DNA of 64,000 nt. Origin: Nonomuraea deserti. GTDB lineage: Bacteria > Actinomycetota > Actinomycetes > Streptosporangiales > Streptosporangiaceae. Every line of letters starts with the position of its first letter. Position 1 is the stretch's first letter. Made by a program: the position numbers and the translations under genes. The stretch is taken from NCBI RefSeq assembly GCF_004348685.1, contig NZ_SMKO01000026.1, positions 1-64,000 of the forward strand, written 5' to 3'. Below are positions 15,690-25,958 of the stretch, in pieces. A model generated the notes under the pieces. The model did no database searches and was not told the DNA's origin. It saw only the letters and a list, made by a program, of their open reading frames with translations.

Positions 15690-17387
15690 TCAGGTGTCGC
15701 GCTTCGCCTGCTCGATCTCCGCGTCATGCTGGGGGTGCCACATGTGCGGGTAGTGCAGGTCGAACGCCGGCCGTTCCGAACGGATACGCGGCATGGACGT
15801 GAAGTTGTGGCGCGGCGGCGGGCAGGACGTGGCCCATTCCAGCGAGTTGCCGAACCCCCACGGGTCGTCGACGGTGACGCGGGGGGCGCGGCGGGCCGTA
15901 CGCCAGACGTTGTACAGGAACGGCAGCGTCGACAGGCCGAGGATGAAGGCGCCGATCGAGGAGACCAGGTGCAGGTCGGTGAAGCCGTCGACGGCGCTGT
16001 AGTCGGCGTAGCGCCGCGGCATCCCGGCCACGCCCAGCCAGTGCTGCACGAGGAACGTCGTGTGGAAGCCGATGAACAGCAGCCAGAAGTGCCAGACGCC
16101 GAGCCGGTTGTCGAGCATCTTGCCGGTCATCTTCGGCCACCAGAAGTAGAAGCCGGCGAACATGGCGAACACCACGGTGCCGAACACCACGTAGTGGAAG
16201 TGCGCCACGACGAAGTAGGTGTCGGTGACGTGGAAGTCGAGCGGCGGCGAGCCGAGAATGACGCCGGTCAGCCCGCCCAGCAGGAACGTCACCAGGAACC
16301 CGACCGCGAACAACATCGGCGCCTCGAAGCTCAGGTGCCCGCGCCACATCGTGCCGATCCAGTTGAAGAACTTCACCCCGGTTGGCACGGCGATGAGGAA
16401 CGTCATGAACGAGAAGAACGGCAGCAGAACCTGCCCCGTGCCGAACATGTGGTGCGCCCACACGGTCATCGACAACCCGGAGATCGCGATGGTGGCGCCC
16501 ACGAGCCCGATGTAGCCGAAGACGGGCTTGCGGCTGAAGACCGGGATGACCTCGGTGATGATGCCGAAGAACGGCAGCGCGATGATGTAGACCTCGGGGT
16601 GGCCGAAGAACCAGAACAGGTGCTGCCAGAGCAGCGGCCCGCCGTTCTCCGCCACGTAGACCTGCGTGCCGAGCTTGCGGTCGGCCTCCAGCGCCAGCAG
16701 CGCGGCGGCCAGCACCGGGAACGCCATCAGCACGAGCATGCTGGTCAGCAGGACGTTCCAGGTGAAGATCGGCATGCGGAACATGGTCATGCCGGGAGCG
16801 CGCATGCACACGATGGTGGTGAAGAAGTTCACCGAGCCGAGGATGGTCCCCAGACCCGACAACGCCAGCCCCATGATCCACAGGTCGCCGCCCGTGATGG
16901 GGCTGTAGACGACGTCCGACAGCGGCGTGTAGGCGAACCAGCCGAAGTCGGCCGCTCCGTCGGCGGTGAAGAACCCGCTCACCACGATCAGCCCGCCGAA
17001 CAGGAACAACCAGAAGCTGACCGCGTTCAACCGCGGGAAGGCGACGTCGGGCGCGCCGATCTGCAGCGGCATGATGACGTTCGCGAAGCCGGCGAACAGC
17101 GGGGTGGCGAACAGCAGCATCATGATCGTGCCGTGCATGGTGAACAGCTGGTTGTACTGCTGCTGGCTGACGAGCTGCAGGCCCGGATGGACCAGCTCCC
17201 CCCGGATGACCAGCGCCATCAGACCGGCAAGGAGGAAGAAGGCGAACGACGCGATCAGGTACATGTAGCCGATCACCTTGTGATCGGTCGAAGCCAGCCA
17301 GGCCGCGATGAGCCTGCCCTTGCGGCGGACCCGTGGCGGCTCCGGCGGCGAGGCGAGCGGCTCGTCCCGTGGCTTGAAGGTGGTCAT
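15690..17387 (-). CDS. ctaD: Cytochrome c oxidase subunit I (aa3-type), orphan copy
   Basis: This 565-residue, twelve-span protein carries all the expected ligands: the low-spin haem His in TMHGTIMM, the CuB His-Tyr pair in WFFGHPEVY (with its proton-path Glu), the two CuB His in VWAHHMF, and the haem a/a3 His in VAHFHYVVF. The ATG at 17387 follows ACGGAGATC. Subunits II and III and the cytochrome bc genes are not nearby, so this is a stand-alone subunit I. Actinomycetes often carry such an extra ctaD. Whether it replaces the main copy under some condition cannot be seen here. Confidence 0.95.
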   Translation of the reverse strand: MTTFKPRDEPLASPPEPPRVRRKGRLIAAWLASTDHKVIGYMYLIASFAFFLLAGLMALVIRGELVHPGLQLVSQQQYNQLFTMHGTIMMLLFATPLFAGFANVIMPLQIGAPDVAFPRLNAVSFWLFLFGGLIVVSGFFTADGAADFGWFAYTPLSDVVYSPITGGDLWIMGLALSGLGTILGSVNFFTTIVCMRAPGMTMFRMPIFTWNVLLTSMLVLMAFPVLAAALLALEADRKLGTQVYVAENGGPLLWQHLFWFFGHPEVYIIALPFFGIITEVIPVFSRKPVFGYIGLVGATIAISGLSMTVWAHHMFGTGQVLLPFFSFMTFLIAVPTGVKFFNWIGTMWRGHLSFEAPMLFAVGFLVTFLLGGLTGVILGSPPLDFHVTDTYFVVAHFHYVVFGTVVFAMFAGFYFWWPKMTGKMLDNRLGVWHFWLLFIGFHTTFLVQHWLGVAGMPRRYADYSAVDGFTDLHLVSSIGAFILGLSTLPFLYNVWRTARRAPRVTVDDPWGFGNSLEWATSCPPPRHNFTSMPRIRSERPAFDLHYPHMWHPQHDAEIEQAKRDT

Positions 17388-17573
17388 GTACGATCTCCGT
17401 CTTTCCAGCTCAACGGGCATCGGCTGACCACGGCCCCTGTACGAGCGCGCCGCCGACCACCTGCCCGACCAGCGTTCGCTACCCCGGCGCTCCCGCCCGA
17501 ATCGCCGCCATACCGCAGCACGATCGATCCGTTACGCCCCCATGGGAATCGGCCGTCCGCCCGGAGAACCGCT

Positions 17574-19655
17574 TCACCGGTCCTCGACCGGCGCCCTGCC
17601 CTTCGCCTCGTGCCTGGCGGCCGGCTCGGGGAGCCGCAGCGCGATCATGGCCACGTCGTCGTCGGCCGACAGCGGCAGGGCGCTGAGCAACTCGTCGCAG
17701 AACCGGTCGAGAGGCGTGCGCGCGAGCGCGCACGCGTGCCTGCGCAGCCGCTCCAAGCCCTCGTCGAGGTGCTCGTCGTGCCGTTCCACGAGCCCGTCGG
17801 TGTAGAGCAACAGCGTGCTCAGCGGGGGCAGCGGCTCCCGCGCGGACACGCACCGGGCGTCGTACGGGATGCCGAGCAGCGGGTTGGCGCCGTCCTCGAG
17901 GAAACGGCCCTCGCCCTCGCCGGTGATCAGCAGGGGCGGCGGGTGGCCGGCCACCGCGTAGTTCAGCCGGTGACCGCCTTCGCCCTTCTCGACCCTGGCC
18001 AGCACGCAGGTCGCGGTCTCCTCGCAGTAGAGGGTCTTCATCGCGATGTTCAGCCGGGCGAGGATCTCCCCAGGAGGCTCCTGCCGGTCCACGACCAGCC
18101 CTCTGAGCATGTTGCGCAGCTGGCCCATGGCGACCGCGGCGCGCAGGTCGTGCCCCGCGACGTCGCCGATGGCCAGCACGGTGGCGCCGTCGGGCAGCAC
18201 GAACGAGTCGTACCAGTCGCCGCCCACGTCGGCGGCGGCAGGGCTGGCGCGGTAGCGTGCGGCGATCTGCATGCCGGGCACCCGCGGCGGTTGCGCCAGC
18301 AGGCTGTGCTGCAGGGCCACCGCGACCTTGTGCGTGCGCTGGAACCGCATCGCGCTGCTCAGGCTGTCATGGGCCTGCTCGATCATCTCGCGCAGCAGGG
18401 CGACGGTGCTCTGGCCGATCGGCGCGCGGTCGGCGCAGGCGGCCGCCGTGACCACCGCCGCGAGCGTGCCGTCGACCACGACGGGCAGGAGCGCGATGCT
18501 GTTCGCCCCGGTGGCCTGCAGCCAGCTGCGTGTGCCCGCCGGCACGAGGTCGCCCAGCGCCGATCCGGGGGCGAACGTCGTGCGGAACGGCCTGCGCCGG
18601 CGTACCACGGAGGCGAATCCGCTGTCGGAGGCCAGGCGTTCCTCGCTGAACGGCGGGAGCCTGGGCAGCCCGGCGCGGGCGGCGGTGGCGATGCGCTCGG
18701 CCACGAAGTCGCCGCCTCTGGCCAGCCCGTCGGCGAGGTCGATCACCAGGTGCACGCTGCATCCGTCGGCCAGGTCGGGCACGATGACGTTCGCCAGCGC
18801 GCCGAGCATGCCCTCCAGGCTCGTCCGGTCGGCCGTCGCCGCGGCGGCCGAGTCGAGCAGCCGCTGGCGCCGCTGCTCCTGCCACTGCTGCTCGATGTCG
18901 GTGCAGGTGCCCACCCACTCCACGAGACGGCCGTTCTCCTGGATCGGCACGGCGCGCGCCTGGAAATGCCGGTACGTGCCGTCGACCGTGCAGAGCCGGT
19001 AGACGTGCTCCCACACCTCGGAGACCTCCTTGACCGCGCGGGACCACGACGCCTGCGTGGAGGCGCGGTCGTCGGGATGGACGGCGTTCATCCAGCCGTC
19101 GTCGCGGAAGTCGTCCCATGACTGGCCGGTCACCCGCTCCCATCCCAGGCTCGGCTCGATCACCAGGCCGCCGGGGTCGGTCACCCAGACGATCTGCGCG
19201 CTGACCCGGACCAGGCTCTGGTAACGCCGCAGGATGCGGCGGCGCTCGTCGGCCACCGCCTGGAGCCGCTGCGCCACGGTGACCTGATCCGTGACGTCCA
19301 GGAAGACCGCGAGGACGCCGTACGTGCCGTCATCGAAGGCGATCCGCGAGAGGCTGAAGGTGAAGAAGCGTTCCCGGTCCTCCAGGGCCTCGCCGCCGGG
19401 GGCGTCGGTGCGGACCACCGGCCTGCCCGTCCTGAGCACCTGGTCGAAGATGGAAGCGTAGTCTTCCTGGGCCACGCGGGGGAAGGCGTCCCTGAGCGGG
19501 GACCCGATCGGCCGCTCCCCGAACAACGACCGGTACGTCTCGTTGGTGTACAGCAGCCGGTGGTCGGGCCCACGGGTCACCGCGACCCCCACGGGCGCCG
19601 GCTCCAGCACCTCGAAGGTCAGACCACTCACCCGCTGCCCGTAGACACCGTCCAT
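17574..19655 (-). CDS. PAS-PAS-GAF-SpoIIE (PP2C) phosphatase
   Basis: This 693-residue sensor has two PAS domains (about residues 10-125 and 145-265; VWVTDPGGLVIEPS, EWVGTCTDIEQQW), a GAF-like region (about 280-430), and a C-terminal SpoIIE/PP2C phosphatase (about 460-675). The phosphatase metal motifs are present: DVGGDWYDSF, AIGDVAGHDLRAA, AGHPPPLL, LYTDGLVE and ADDDVAMI. Such proteins dephosphorylate STAS antagonists to release sigma factors. No membrane span is seen, so sensing is cytoplasmic. Candidate partners in this window are the STAS proteins at 38975 and 51936. It has a paralogue at 58411. Confidence 0.93.
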   Translation of the reverse strand: MDGVYGQRVSGLTFEVLEPAPVGVAVTRGPDHRLLYTNETYRSLFGERPIGSPLRDAFPRVAQEDYASIFDQVLRTGRPVVRTDAPGGEALEDRERFFTFSLSRIAFDDGTYGVLAVFLDVTDQVTVAQRLQAVADERRRILRRYQSLVRVSAQIVWVTDPGGLVIEPSLGWERVTGQSWDDFRDDGWMNAVHPDDRASTQASWSRAVKEVSEVWEHVYRLCTVDGTYRHFQARAVPIQENGRLVEWVGTCTDIEQQWQEQRRQRLLDSAAAATADRTSLEGMLGALANVIVPDLADGCSVHLVIDLADGLARGGDFVAERIATAARAGLPRLPPFSEERLASDSGFASVVRRRRPFRTTFAPGSALGDLVPAGTRSWLQATGANSIALLPVVVDGTLAAVVTAAACADRAPIGQSTVALLREMIEQAHDSLSSAMRFQRTHKVAVALQHSLLAQPPRVPGMQIAARYRASPAAADVGGDWYDSFVLPDGATVLAIGDVAGHDLRAAVAMGQLRNMLRGLVVDRQEPPGEILARLNIAMKTLYCEETATCVLARVEKGEGGHRLNYAVAGHPPPLLITGEGEGRFLEDGANPLLGIPYDARCVSAREPLPPLSTLLLYTDGLVERHDEHLDEGLERLRRHACALARTPLDRFCDELLSALPLSADDDVAMIALRLPEPAARHEAKGRAPVEDR

Positions 19656-19938
19656 TGCGACTTCCCCCGATGACGCCGTTCACGGTGATTCGCGAGCCCG
19701 TCAGATTCCTACCCTTTCCTGACGCGACGGGAACCCGGCTGGTCACGACTCCGTCCCGCCCGACGCCTCGGCCTTCCCAGCGCCGGCGACAACATGACCT
19801 CGACCAGGCGCTCGACCACGCGCGGAAGGCCGAGCGCCTGGCCAGGGAGGTCCGGAACGGCTACGCGCTGTGCCCGGTCACCACCATCCTCGGCACGGTG
19901 CGCGACGTCGCGCACCGGAGACGCCGGGCGCCTGTCCG

Positions 19939-20901
19939 TCAGCGCAGCGGGAACCGGCCGGGGTCCACCGTGGCGAGGTCGCGCAGGAAGCCGCGTTTGT
20001 GGGGGTCGTCCCAGTCGTTCCACTCGGCGGCGTCGATCAGCGTCCACACGCCCCATTCGAGGAGCATGTAGCGCACGGCCACCGGCCACAGTGCCAGCTC
20101 GGCTTCGGTGAGCCGGACGTGCCGCCGGTACGCCGAGGAGAAGGCGGACCACTCGTCGGCCGTGAAGAGCCGGGGCGGCGCGGTGGCCATCTCGTTGTGG
20201 AACAGCAGCGCGGCCAGCGCCAGATCGAGGACGCGCGGCGCGTACTCGGCGTTGTCGGGGTCGACCAGCACGGGCGCCCCGTCGACGTAGACCAGGTTGT
20301 TGGCCTTGTAGTCCATGGACACCGCGGCCCGCGGGAGCCCGCCGTCGCGCACCGGCGGCAGCGTCTCCGCCATGAATGACTCCAGCCACGGCTCCAGGCG
20401 GGCCGGCACCTCGTCGCGCAGGTCGGGCGCGTGCTCGCCCAGCACCCGCCTGAGCCCGGCGACGTCCTCCTCCACCGAGGCGGCGTCGTGGTCGGGCCAG
20501 CCGAACTCCGGCATGCCGGGCCCGGCCGGCCGGGCGGCGTGGATGCGGCCCAGGAGGTCGCCGGCGGCGGCGACGTCGTCCGCGGAGCCGGTGTACGGGC
20601 GGCCGTCGACCCACGGGTAGGCCACCCAGACCTGGTCGCCGATCGGGGCCGGGTTGTCGACGGGCAGGGGGAGCGGGGTGACCACGCCGACGTCCTCCCC
20701 GGCGAGCCCCTCCACCCACCGGGCGATCGCGGCCGCGGCCGTCACGGGGCCGGTGGTCCGCTTGATCACGGCCTTGCCGCCGTCCAACCGGACGGGGAAG
20801 ACGGGGGCGTACGGATAGCAGGAGTGCTCCGGCCTGCCCGCCTCCCCGACAGCGAAGTGCTGGAAGACGTCGGCGAAGTCGGCCGCCCGGTCGTAGGCCA
20901 T
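19939..20901 (-). CDS. APH-fold phosphotransferase family protein
   Basis: This 320-residue protein has the aminoglycoside phosphotransferase/choline kinase fold. A Lys-bearing strand reads [11 protein letters not shown] and the linker is [10 protein letters not shown]. The catalytic loop reads [14 protein letters not shown], in which Asp and Asn are kept but the usual His is Ser. The metal-binding [17 protein letters not shown] follows. GGAGCG precedes the ATG. Substrates in this superfamily range from antibiotics to sugars and lipids, and nothing nearby indicates one. Antibiotic resistance should not be assumed. Confidence 0.8.
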   Translation of the reverse strand: MAYDRAADFADVFQHFAVGEAGRPEHSCYPYAPVFPVRLDGGKAVIKRTTGPVTAAAAIARWVEGLAGEDVGVVTPLPLPVDNPAPIGDQVWVAYPWVDGRPYTGSADDVAAAGDLLGRIHAARPAGPGMPEFGWPDHDAASVEEDVAGLRRVLGEHAPDLRDEVPARLEPWLESFMAETLPPVRDGGLPRAAVSMDYKANNLVYVDGAPVLVDPDNAEYAPRVLDLALAALLFHNEMATAPPRLFTADEWSAFSSAYRRHVRLTEAELALWPVAVRYMLLEWGVWTLIDAAEWNDWDDPHKRGFLRDLATVDPGRFPLR

Positions 20902-21129
20902 CTGCGCTCCTGCGGGTCTCGGCTGACGGGGTGTCGCATGCTAGCCGAAAGCCGCGTGGCGCCGACACCGGTTATCGGGAGGGGTCCGGCGGCTCGGGTA
21001 CGGCCCGTACAGGTAACGATCGGTCCTGATCGCCGCCGTCTGCCTCTCGGCACGATGTCCCCTTCCGCTACGGGTATGGCACACGCACATCAGCGTATGT
21101 CATACCCAAAGGGCCGGTGTCAGGAGTCG

Positions 21130-22767
21130 TCAGGTGTCCTGCCCGCCCGCCATGCCGTCCGGGCGCGGGCCGAGCAGGCCGGCCGCGCGCTCGCGCATCT
21201 CCACCTTGCGGATCTTGCCGGTGACCGTCATCGGGAAGGAGTCCACCACGTGGACGTAGCGGGGGATCTTGTAGTGGGCGAGCCGGCCCGCGCAGAACTC
21301 CCTGACCCGCCCGGCCGTCAGCGGCTCCGCACCCGGCCGCATGACCACCCAGGCCATCAGCTCCTCGCCGTAACGCTCGTCGGGCACCCCGATCACCTGG
21401 ACGTCGCTGATGTCCGGATGGCCGTACAGGAACTCCTCGATCTCGCGCGGGTAGATGTTCTCGCCGCCGCGGATGACCATGTCCTTGATACGGCCGACGA
21501 TGGTGACGTAGCCGTCGTCGTCCATGGTGGCCAGGTCGCCGGTGTGCATCCAGCGCGCGGCGTCGACGGCCTCGGCCGTGGCGTCCGGCTGGCCCCAGTA
21601 GCCGAGCATGACCGAGTAGCCCCGGGTGCACAGCTCCCCGGGCACGCCCCGGGGGACGACCAGCCGGGTCTCCGGATCGACGACCTTGACCTCGATGTGC
21701 GGCATGGCCCTGCCGACGGTCTCGGTACGGCGGGCCAGCCCGTCGTCGCCGCGGGTCATCGTGGACACGGGCGACGTCTCGGTCATGCCGTAGCAGATGG
21801 CGACCTCGGCCATGTTCATCTCCGTGACGACCCGCTTCATGACCTCCACCGGGCAGGGGGAGCCGGCCATGATGCCGGTCCGCAACGTCGACAGGCCGTA
21901 CGCGCCGCTCAGGGCCAGCTCGGCGATGAACATCGTCGGCACCCCGTACAGGGACGTGCAGCGCTCCTCCTGCACGGCGCGGAGCGTGGCCTCCGGGTCG
22001 AAGCCCGGCGCGGGCAGCACGATGCACGCGCCGTGCGAGGTCGCGCCGAGGTTGCCCATGACCATGCCGAAGCAGTGGTACAGCGGGACCGGCAGGCAGA
22101 CCCGGTCGGCCGCTGTGTAACCGAGCAGCTCGCCGACGAAATAGCCGTTGTTGAGGATGTTGTGGTGCGACAGCGTGGCGCCCTTGGGGAAGCCCGTGGT
22201 GCCCGAGGTGTACTGGATGTTGATCGGGTCGTCGAACGCCAGCTCCGCCGCCCGCCGCCGCAGCGTGGCCGGGTCGCCGCGCCTGCCACTCGCGACCAGC
22301 TCGTCCCAGCCGCGCTCGCCGATGAACACGGCCTGCGCGAACCCGATCTCGCCGATCATCGCCCGGTAGTCGCTGGTCTTGTGGGAGACCGCGCTGATCA
22401 GCAGCCGCATGCCGGACTGCTCGACGACGTACCGCAGCTCGTGAGCCCGGTACGCCGGATTGACGTTGACCAGGATCGCGCCGATCTTCGCGGTGGCGTA
22501 CTGGACGAGCACCCACTCGGCGCAGTTGGGCGCCCAGATGCCCACCCTGTCGCCCTTGGCCACGCCACGGGCCAGCAGGCCGAGCGCCACCTCGTTCACG
22601 GCGGCGTCGAGCTCGGCGTAGGTCCAGCGGCGCCCGGCCGCCACGTCCACCAGCGCCTCGTGCCCGCCGAAACGGGCCACGGCGCGCTCGAAGTTCTCCC
22701 CGATCGTCTCGCCAAGCAAGGGGACACCGGACACGCCCGAGGCGTACGAGAGCAGTGCGTCAGCCAT
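21130..22767 (-). CDS. AMP-binding acyl-CoA synthetase (FadD-like)
   Basis: This 545-residue adenylate-forming enzyme carries the ATP-binding P-loop [11 protein letters not shown], the A5 motif CYGMTETSP, the A7 motif [14 protein letters not shown], the A8 hinge [20 protein letters not shown] and the catalytic Lys motif [12 protein letters not shown] near the C-terminus. It ligates a medium- or short-chain acid to CoA. The start at the ATG at 22767 follows GGCGGAG. A much longer open frame upstream is an artefact of the divergent gene. It is divergent from the Tm-1-like operon, 127 bases away, so the two may share control. Confidence 0.93.
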   Translation of the reverse strand: MADALLSYASGVSGVPLLGETIGENFERAVARFGGHEALVDVAAGRRWTYAELDAAVNEVALGLLARGVAKGDRVGIWAPNCAEWVLVQYATAKIGAILVNVNPAYRAHELRYVVEQSGMRLLISAVSHKTSDYRAMIGEIGFAQAVFIGERGWDELVASGRRGDPATLRRRAAELAFDDPINIQYTSGTTGFPKGATLSHHNILNNGYFVGELLGYTAADRVCLPVPLYHCFGMVMGNLGATSHGACIVLPAPGFDPEATLRAVQEERCTSLYGVPTMFIAELALSGAYGLSTLRTGIMAGSPCPVEVMKRVVTEMNMAEVAICYGMTETSPVSTMTRGDDGLARRTETVGRAMPHIEVKVVDPETRLVVPRGVPGELCTRGYSVMLGYWGQPDATAEAVDAARWMHTGDLATMDDDGYVTIVGRIKDMVIRGGENIYPREIEEFLYGHPDISDVQVIGVPDERYGEELMAWVVMRPGAEPLTAGRVREFCAGRLAHYKIPRYVHVVDSFPMTVTGKIRKVEMRERAAGLLGPRPDGMAGGQDT

Positions 22768-22894
22768 GGGAACAGACTCCGCCAGGATCGGCCCGGTGAC
22801 CACCCCCCGCCGGGGGATGCGCCCGGCCAGGCGTGGGAGGCCGCCGGTGCGGGCAACATCCAGGAGGTCTCCGAACAGAGGGGTGTGGCAGGAC

Positions 22895-24136
22895 ATGCCG
22901 TCCGTCGTGCTGATCGGCACACTCGACACCAAGGGCGAGGAGTACGCGTGGCTGCGCAACCGGCTCGTGGAGCTGGGCAGCGACGTGGTCGTGGTGGACG
23001 CCGGCGTCGGCGTCCCCGGCCAGACGCTGCTCGCCGACGTCTCCAACGAGCAGGTCGCCGAGGCGGGAGGGGGCGACCTGCGGGCGCTGCGCTCCGCCGG
23101 CGACAGGGGCGCCGCCGTGACCACCATGGGCGAGGGCGCGGCGGAGATCCTGGCCCGGCTGCACGCCGACGGCCGCGCCGACGCCGTGCTGGCGCTGGGC
23201 GGCAGCGGCGGCTCGTCGATCGCCGCGCGGGCCGTGCGCGACCTGCCCATCGGCCTGCCCAAACTGATCGTGTCCACGATGGCGGCGGGAGACGTCTCGC
23301 CGTACGTCGGGGCGAAGGACGTCACGATGATGTACAGCGTGGTCGACATCGCGGGCATCAACCGGCTCTCCCGCGCCATCCTCGGCAACGCCGCCGCCGC
23401 GGCCGCGGGCATGGCCCGCGCGCACCAGCTCGCCAGGGCCGAGCTGACCACGGGCGGCTCCGACCGGCCGCTCGTCGGCGCGTCGATGTTCGGGGTGACC
23501 ACCCCGGCCGTCGACGCCGCGCGCGAGCGGCTCGCCGAGCTCGGCTACGAGGTGCTCGTCTTCCACGCGACCGGCGCGGGCGGGCGCGCGCTCGAAGGGC
23601 TCGCGGCGAGCCGGATGCTGGCCGGCGTGCTCGACCTGACCACCACCGAGCTGGCCGACGACCTCGTCGGCGGCGTCCTGTCCGCGGGGCCCGGCCGGCT
23701 CACCGCGGCCGGCGCGCACGGCGTGCCGCAGGTGGTCGCGCCGGGCGCGCTCGACATGGTCAACTTCGGCCCCCGCGACAGCGTGCCCGACGAGTTCGGC
23801 GACCGCCTGCTGTACGTGCACAACCCCACCGTGACGCTGATGCGCACCACGGCGGGCGAGATGGCCGAGCTGGGCCGCCGCGTGGCGGCCAAGCTCCGCG
23901 ACGCGAGCGGGCCCACCGTGCTGTTCGTGCCGCGCAGGGGCGTGTCCGCCCTGGACGCGCCCGGCGGCGCCTTCGCCGACCCGAAGGCCGACGAGGCCTG
24001 CTTCGAGGCCATGGCCGAGGGGCTGCGCGGCTCCGGCGTGCCCGTCGAGGAGCTCGACCTGCACGTCAACGACCCGGCCTTCGGCCGCGCCATGGCGGAG
24101 CGGCTGCACCACATGATCTCCGGAGGCGCCACGTGA
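22895..24136 (+). CDS. Tm-1-like ATP-binding protein (UPF0261 family)
   Basis: This is a 413-residue protein of the UPF0261 family. The start reads [19 protein letters not shown], with the diagnostic GTLDTKG. It is followed by the ATP-binding Gly-rich loop [13 protein letters not shown] and by a second domain beginning [19 protein letters not shown]. The family's best-known member is the N-terminal half of the tomato Tm-1 protein. The bacterial role is unassigned. Its TGA overlaps the next gene's GTG (GTGA), so the two are translationally coupled. The ATG at 22895 is chosen; a GTG four codons earlier is possible. Confidence 0.92.
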   Translation: MPSVVLIGTLDTKGEEYAWLRNRLVELGSDVVVVDAGVGVPGQTLLADVSNEQVAEAGGGDLRALRSAGDRGAAVTTMGEGAAEILARLHADGRADAVLALGGSGGSSIAARAVRDLPIGLPKLIVSTMAAGDVSPYVGAKDVTMMYSVVDIAGINRLSRAILGNAAAAAAGMARAHQLARAELTTGGSDRPLVGASMFGVTTPAVDAARERLAELGYEVLVFHATGAGGRALEGLAASRMLAGVLDLTTTELADDLVGGVLSAGPGRLTAAGAHGVPQVVAPGALDMVNFGPRDSVPDEFGDRLLYVHNPTVTLMRTTAGEMAELGRRVAAKLRDASGPTVLFVPRRGVSALDAPGGAFADPKADEACFEAMAEGLRGSGVPVEELDLHVNDPAFGRAMAERLHHMISGGAT

Positions 24137-24954
24137 ACAGGCAGGACGTGCTCGACAGGCTCCGCGGCACGGTCGCGGCCGGGCAGCCGATCGTCGGCGC
24201 GGGAGCCGGCACCGGCCTGTCGGCCAAGTGCGCCGAGGCCGGCGGCGTCGACCTGATCATCATCTACAACTCGGGCCGCTACCGCATGGCCGGGCGCGGC
24301 TCGCTGGCCGGGCTGCTGCCGTACGGCGACGCCAACCAGATCGTCGTCGAGATGGCCTCCGAAGTGCTGCCGGTCGTGCGTGACACGCCGGTGCTCGCCG
24401 GCGTGTGCGGCACCGACCCGTTCCGCGTCATGCCGCTCTTCCTCGACCAGCTCAAGGCGATGGGGTTCGCCGGCGTGCAGAACTTCCCGACCGTGGGCCT
24501 CTACGACGGGACGTTCCGCCAGAACCTGGAGGAGACCGGCATGGGCTACGACCTGGAGGTGCAGATGGTGCGGCAGGCCCGCGAACGCGACCTCGTCACC
24601 GCCCCCTACGTCTTCGACGAGAGCCAGGCGCGGGCCATGGCCGAGGCGGGCGCCGACGTGCTGGTGCCGCACGTGGGGCTGACCACCAAAGGCAGCATCG
24701 GCGCCGGCACCGCCCTGACCCTCGACGAGGCGGCCGAGCGCGTGCAAACCATGCGGGACGCGGCCGTGGCCGTCCGGCCCGACGTGCTCGTGCTCTGCCA
24801 CGGCGGCCCGATCGCCGAGCCCGACGACGCCGCGTACGTCCTGTCGCGGACCAAGGGCGTGGTCGGCTTCTTCGGCGCCTCGTCCGTCGAGCGGCTGCCG
24901 ACCGAGCGTGCCATCACCGAGCAGGTCCGGGCCTTCAAGTCACTCACGTTCTGA
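24133..24954 (+). CDS. PEP-hydrolase-like TIM-barrel protein (Tm-1 C-terminal domain family)
   Basis: This is a 273-residue TIM-barrel protein of the phosphoenolpyruvate-hydrolase-like family. Typical stretches are [59 protein letters not shown] and a late [14 protein letters not shown]. The GTG start overlaps the stop of the UPF0261 gene. In plants the same two domains are fused in Tm-1, which strongly suggests the two bacterial products form one complex. The enzymatic reaction is not established for this family, and the 'hydrolase' label is by similarity only. Confidence 0.9.
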   Translation: MNRQDVLDRLRGTVAAGQPIVGAGAGTGLSAKCAEAGGVDLIIIYNSGRYRMAGRGSLAGLLPYGDANQIVVEMASEVLPVVRDTPVLAGVCGTDPFRVMPLFLDQLKAMGFAGVQNFPTVGLYDGTFRQNLEETGMGYDLEVQMVRQARERDLVTAPYVFDESQARAMAEAGADVLVPHVGLTTKGSIGAGTALTLDEAAERVQTMRDAAVAVRPDVLVLCHGGPIAEPDDAAYVLSRTKGVVGFFGASSVERLPTERAITEQVRAFKSLTF

Positions 24955-24969
24955 TAGCGAGGAGCCGCC

Positions 24970-25377
24970 ATGCACGTCAGCCCCGACAGCGTGCCGACGA
25001 TGGCCTTCGACTGGGGGTCGATCAAGTGGTTCGTCACCCCGTCCGCCGTCCAGGGGGCGAGCAGCACCCTGGGCGAGGTCATCGTCAACCCGGGCCGCGG
25101 GCACGCCCGCCACCACCACCCCGGCGCCGAGGAGATCATCTACGTCATCTCGGGCGAGGGCCGCCAGATGGTGGACGACGGCGAGGAGTTCACCATCAGA
25201 GAGGGCGACACCGTGCACATCCCCGCGGGCGTCTACCACTCGACGTACAACACCACGTGGCGGCCCTTGCGGCTGATCGTCACGTACACGCCCGGTGGAG
25301 AGGAGAAGGCGCTGGAGGCCGCGCCGGACCTCACGCTGCACGAGCCGGGCGGCGTCGCGGAGTGGCGTCAGGCCTGA
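24970..25377 (+). CDS. Small cupin protein
   Basis: This 135-residue single-domain cupin has motif 1 with GHARHHHPGAEEIIYVISGEG (metal His residues and Glu) and motif 2 in GDTVHIPAGVYHSTYN. The residues for a divalent metal are all present. It lies 15 bases after the TIM-barrel gene with GAGGAGC before the ATG, so it is the third gene of that operon. It could be a sugar or acid isomerase/dioxygenase or a binding protein. The repeated neighbourhood suggests it acts on the same small metabolite as the Tm-1-like pair. Confidence 0.9.
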   Translation: MHVSPDSVPTMAFDWGSIKWFVTPSAVQGASSTLGEVIVNPGRGHARHHHPGAEEIIYVISGEGRQMVDDGEEFTIREGDTVHIPAGVYHSTYNTTWRPLRLIVTYTPGGEEKALEAAPDLTLHEPGGVAEWRQA

Positions 25378-25390
25378 CGCACGCGAGACT

Positions 25391-25419
25391 GCAACCTTTC
25401 GCCCGGCGGGTGGCGTTGT
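25391..25419 (+). promoter_or_regulatory. ECF-type promoter candidate upstream of the sigma factor gene
   Basis: GCAACC (25391-25396) and CGTTGT (25414-25419) are 17 bases apart and end 20 bases before the TTG start. The AAC core in the -35 element and the CGT core in the -10 element are the usual ECF sigma signature, so the downstream sigma factor may control itself. This is motif reading only. Confidence 0.55.
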
Positions 25420-25439
25420 GACGGGCAGAGGAGATCACA

Positions 25440-25958
25440 TTGGATGGTGATGACGGCTTCCGCGAATTCGTGCTCGCCCGGCAGCAATCGCTGATGCGGA
25501 CGGCGTACCTGCTCACGGGAGACGCCTACCTCGCCGAGGACCTGCTGCAGAGCGTCCTGGCCAAGGTCGTGGGCCAGTGGCACAAGCTGTCGGGAGACGG
25601 CAACCCCGAGGCGTACACGCGCAGGGCGCTGGTCAACCAGTACATCTCGTGGAAGCGCAGGCCGCGGCCCGAGGTGCTGAGCTCCAACGTGCCGGAACAT
25701 GGCGCCTCGTACGACGAGGTCGCGCTCGACCGGATCGTGCTGCGCGGGGCGCTGGCCAAGCTGACGCCCAAGCAGCGGGCGGTGATCGTGCTGCGCTTCT
25801 GGGAGGACCTCACCGAGGCGCAGACTGCCGAGGTGCTCCGCTGCTCGATCGGCAACGTCAAGAGCCAGTGCCACCACGCGCTGGCCCGCCTGCGCTCGCT
25901 GGCGCCCGAGCTCGGGCCCATGCTGTCGGATCCGGAGATCGTGGAGGTGACCCGATGA
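25440..25958 (+). CDS. ECF sigma factor (SigE-like, short actinobacterial type)
   Basis: This 172-residue protein has sigma region 2 at about residues 8-75 (LMRTAYLLTGDAYLAEDLLQ) and region 4 at about 105-160 (LTPKQRAVIVLRFWEDLTEA, then a helix-turn-helix ending SIGNVKSQCHHALARLR). There is no long C-terminal extension. The start must be TTG at 25440, because GAGGAG sits seven bases before it and no ATG or GTG exists in frame near it. The stop overlaps the next gene's ATG (GATGA). The coupled neighbour is a membrane protein and the likely controller. Confidence 0.92.
   Translation: MDGDDGFREFVLARQQSLMRTAYLLTGDAYLAEDLLQSVLAKVVGQWHKLSGDGNPEAYTRRALVNQYISWKRRPRPEVLSSNVPEHGASYDEVALDRIVLRGALAKLTPKQRAVIVLRFWEDLTEAQTAEVLRCSIGNVKSQCHHALARLRSLAPELGPMLSDPEIVEVTR

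Noticed and set aside
19656-19938. A helical plus-strand frame (ALDHARKAERLAREV) before the phosphotransferase
   Set aside because: It has no good start, continues into antisense of the 19939 gene and matches no known family. A decayed fragment is possible but cannot be supported.
19939-20901. Calling the APH-fold gene an antibiotic resistance determinant
   Set aside because: The fold is shared by many non-antibiotic kinases, the catalytic His is replaced, and no resistance context is visible.
22768-23502. N-terminal extension of the acyl-CoA synthetase
   Set aside because: The region is antisense to the UPF0261 gene, and the ribosome binding site and conserved start are at 22767.
20431-24132. 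The upstream part of a 1507-residue plus-strand frame
   Set aside because: Only the last 273 residues (the TIM-barrel gene from 24133) are real. The rest is a shadow of the phosphotransferase, acyl-CoA synthetase and UPF0261 genes.
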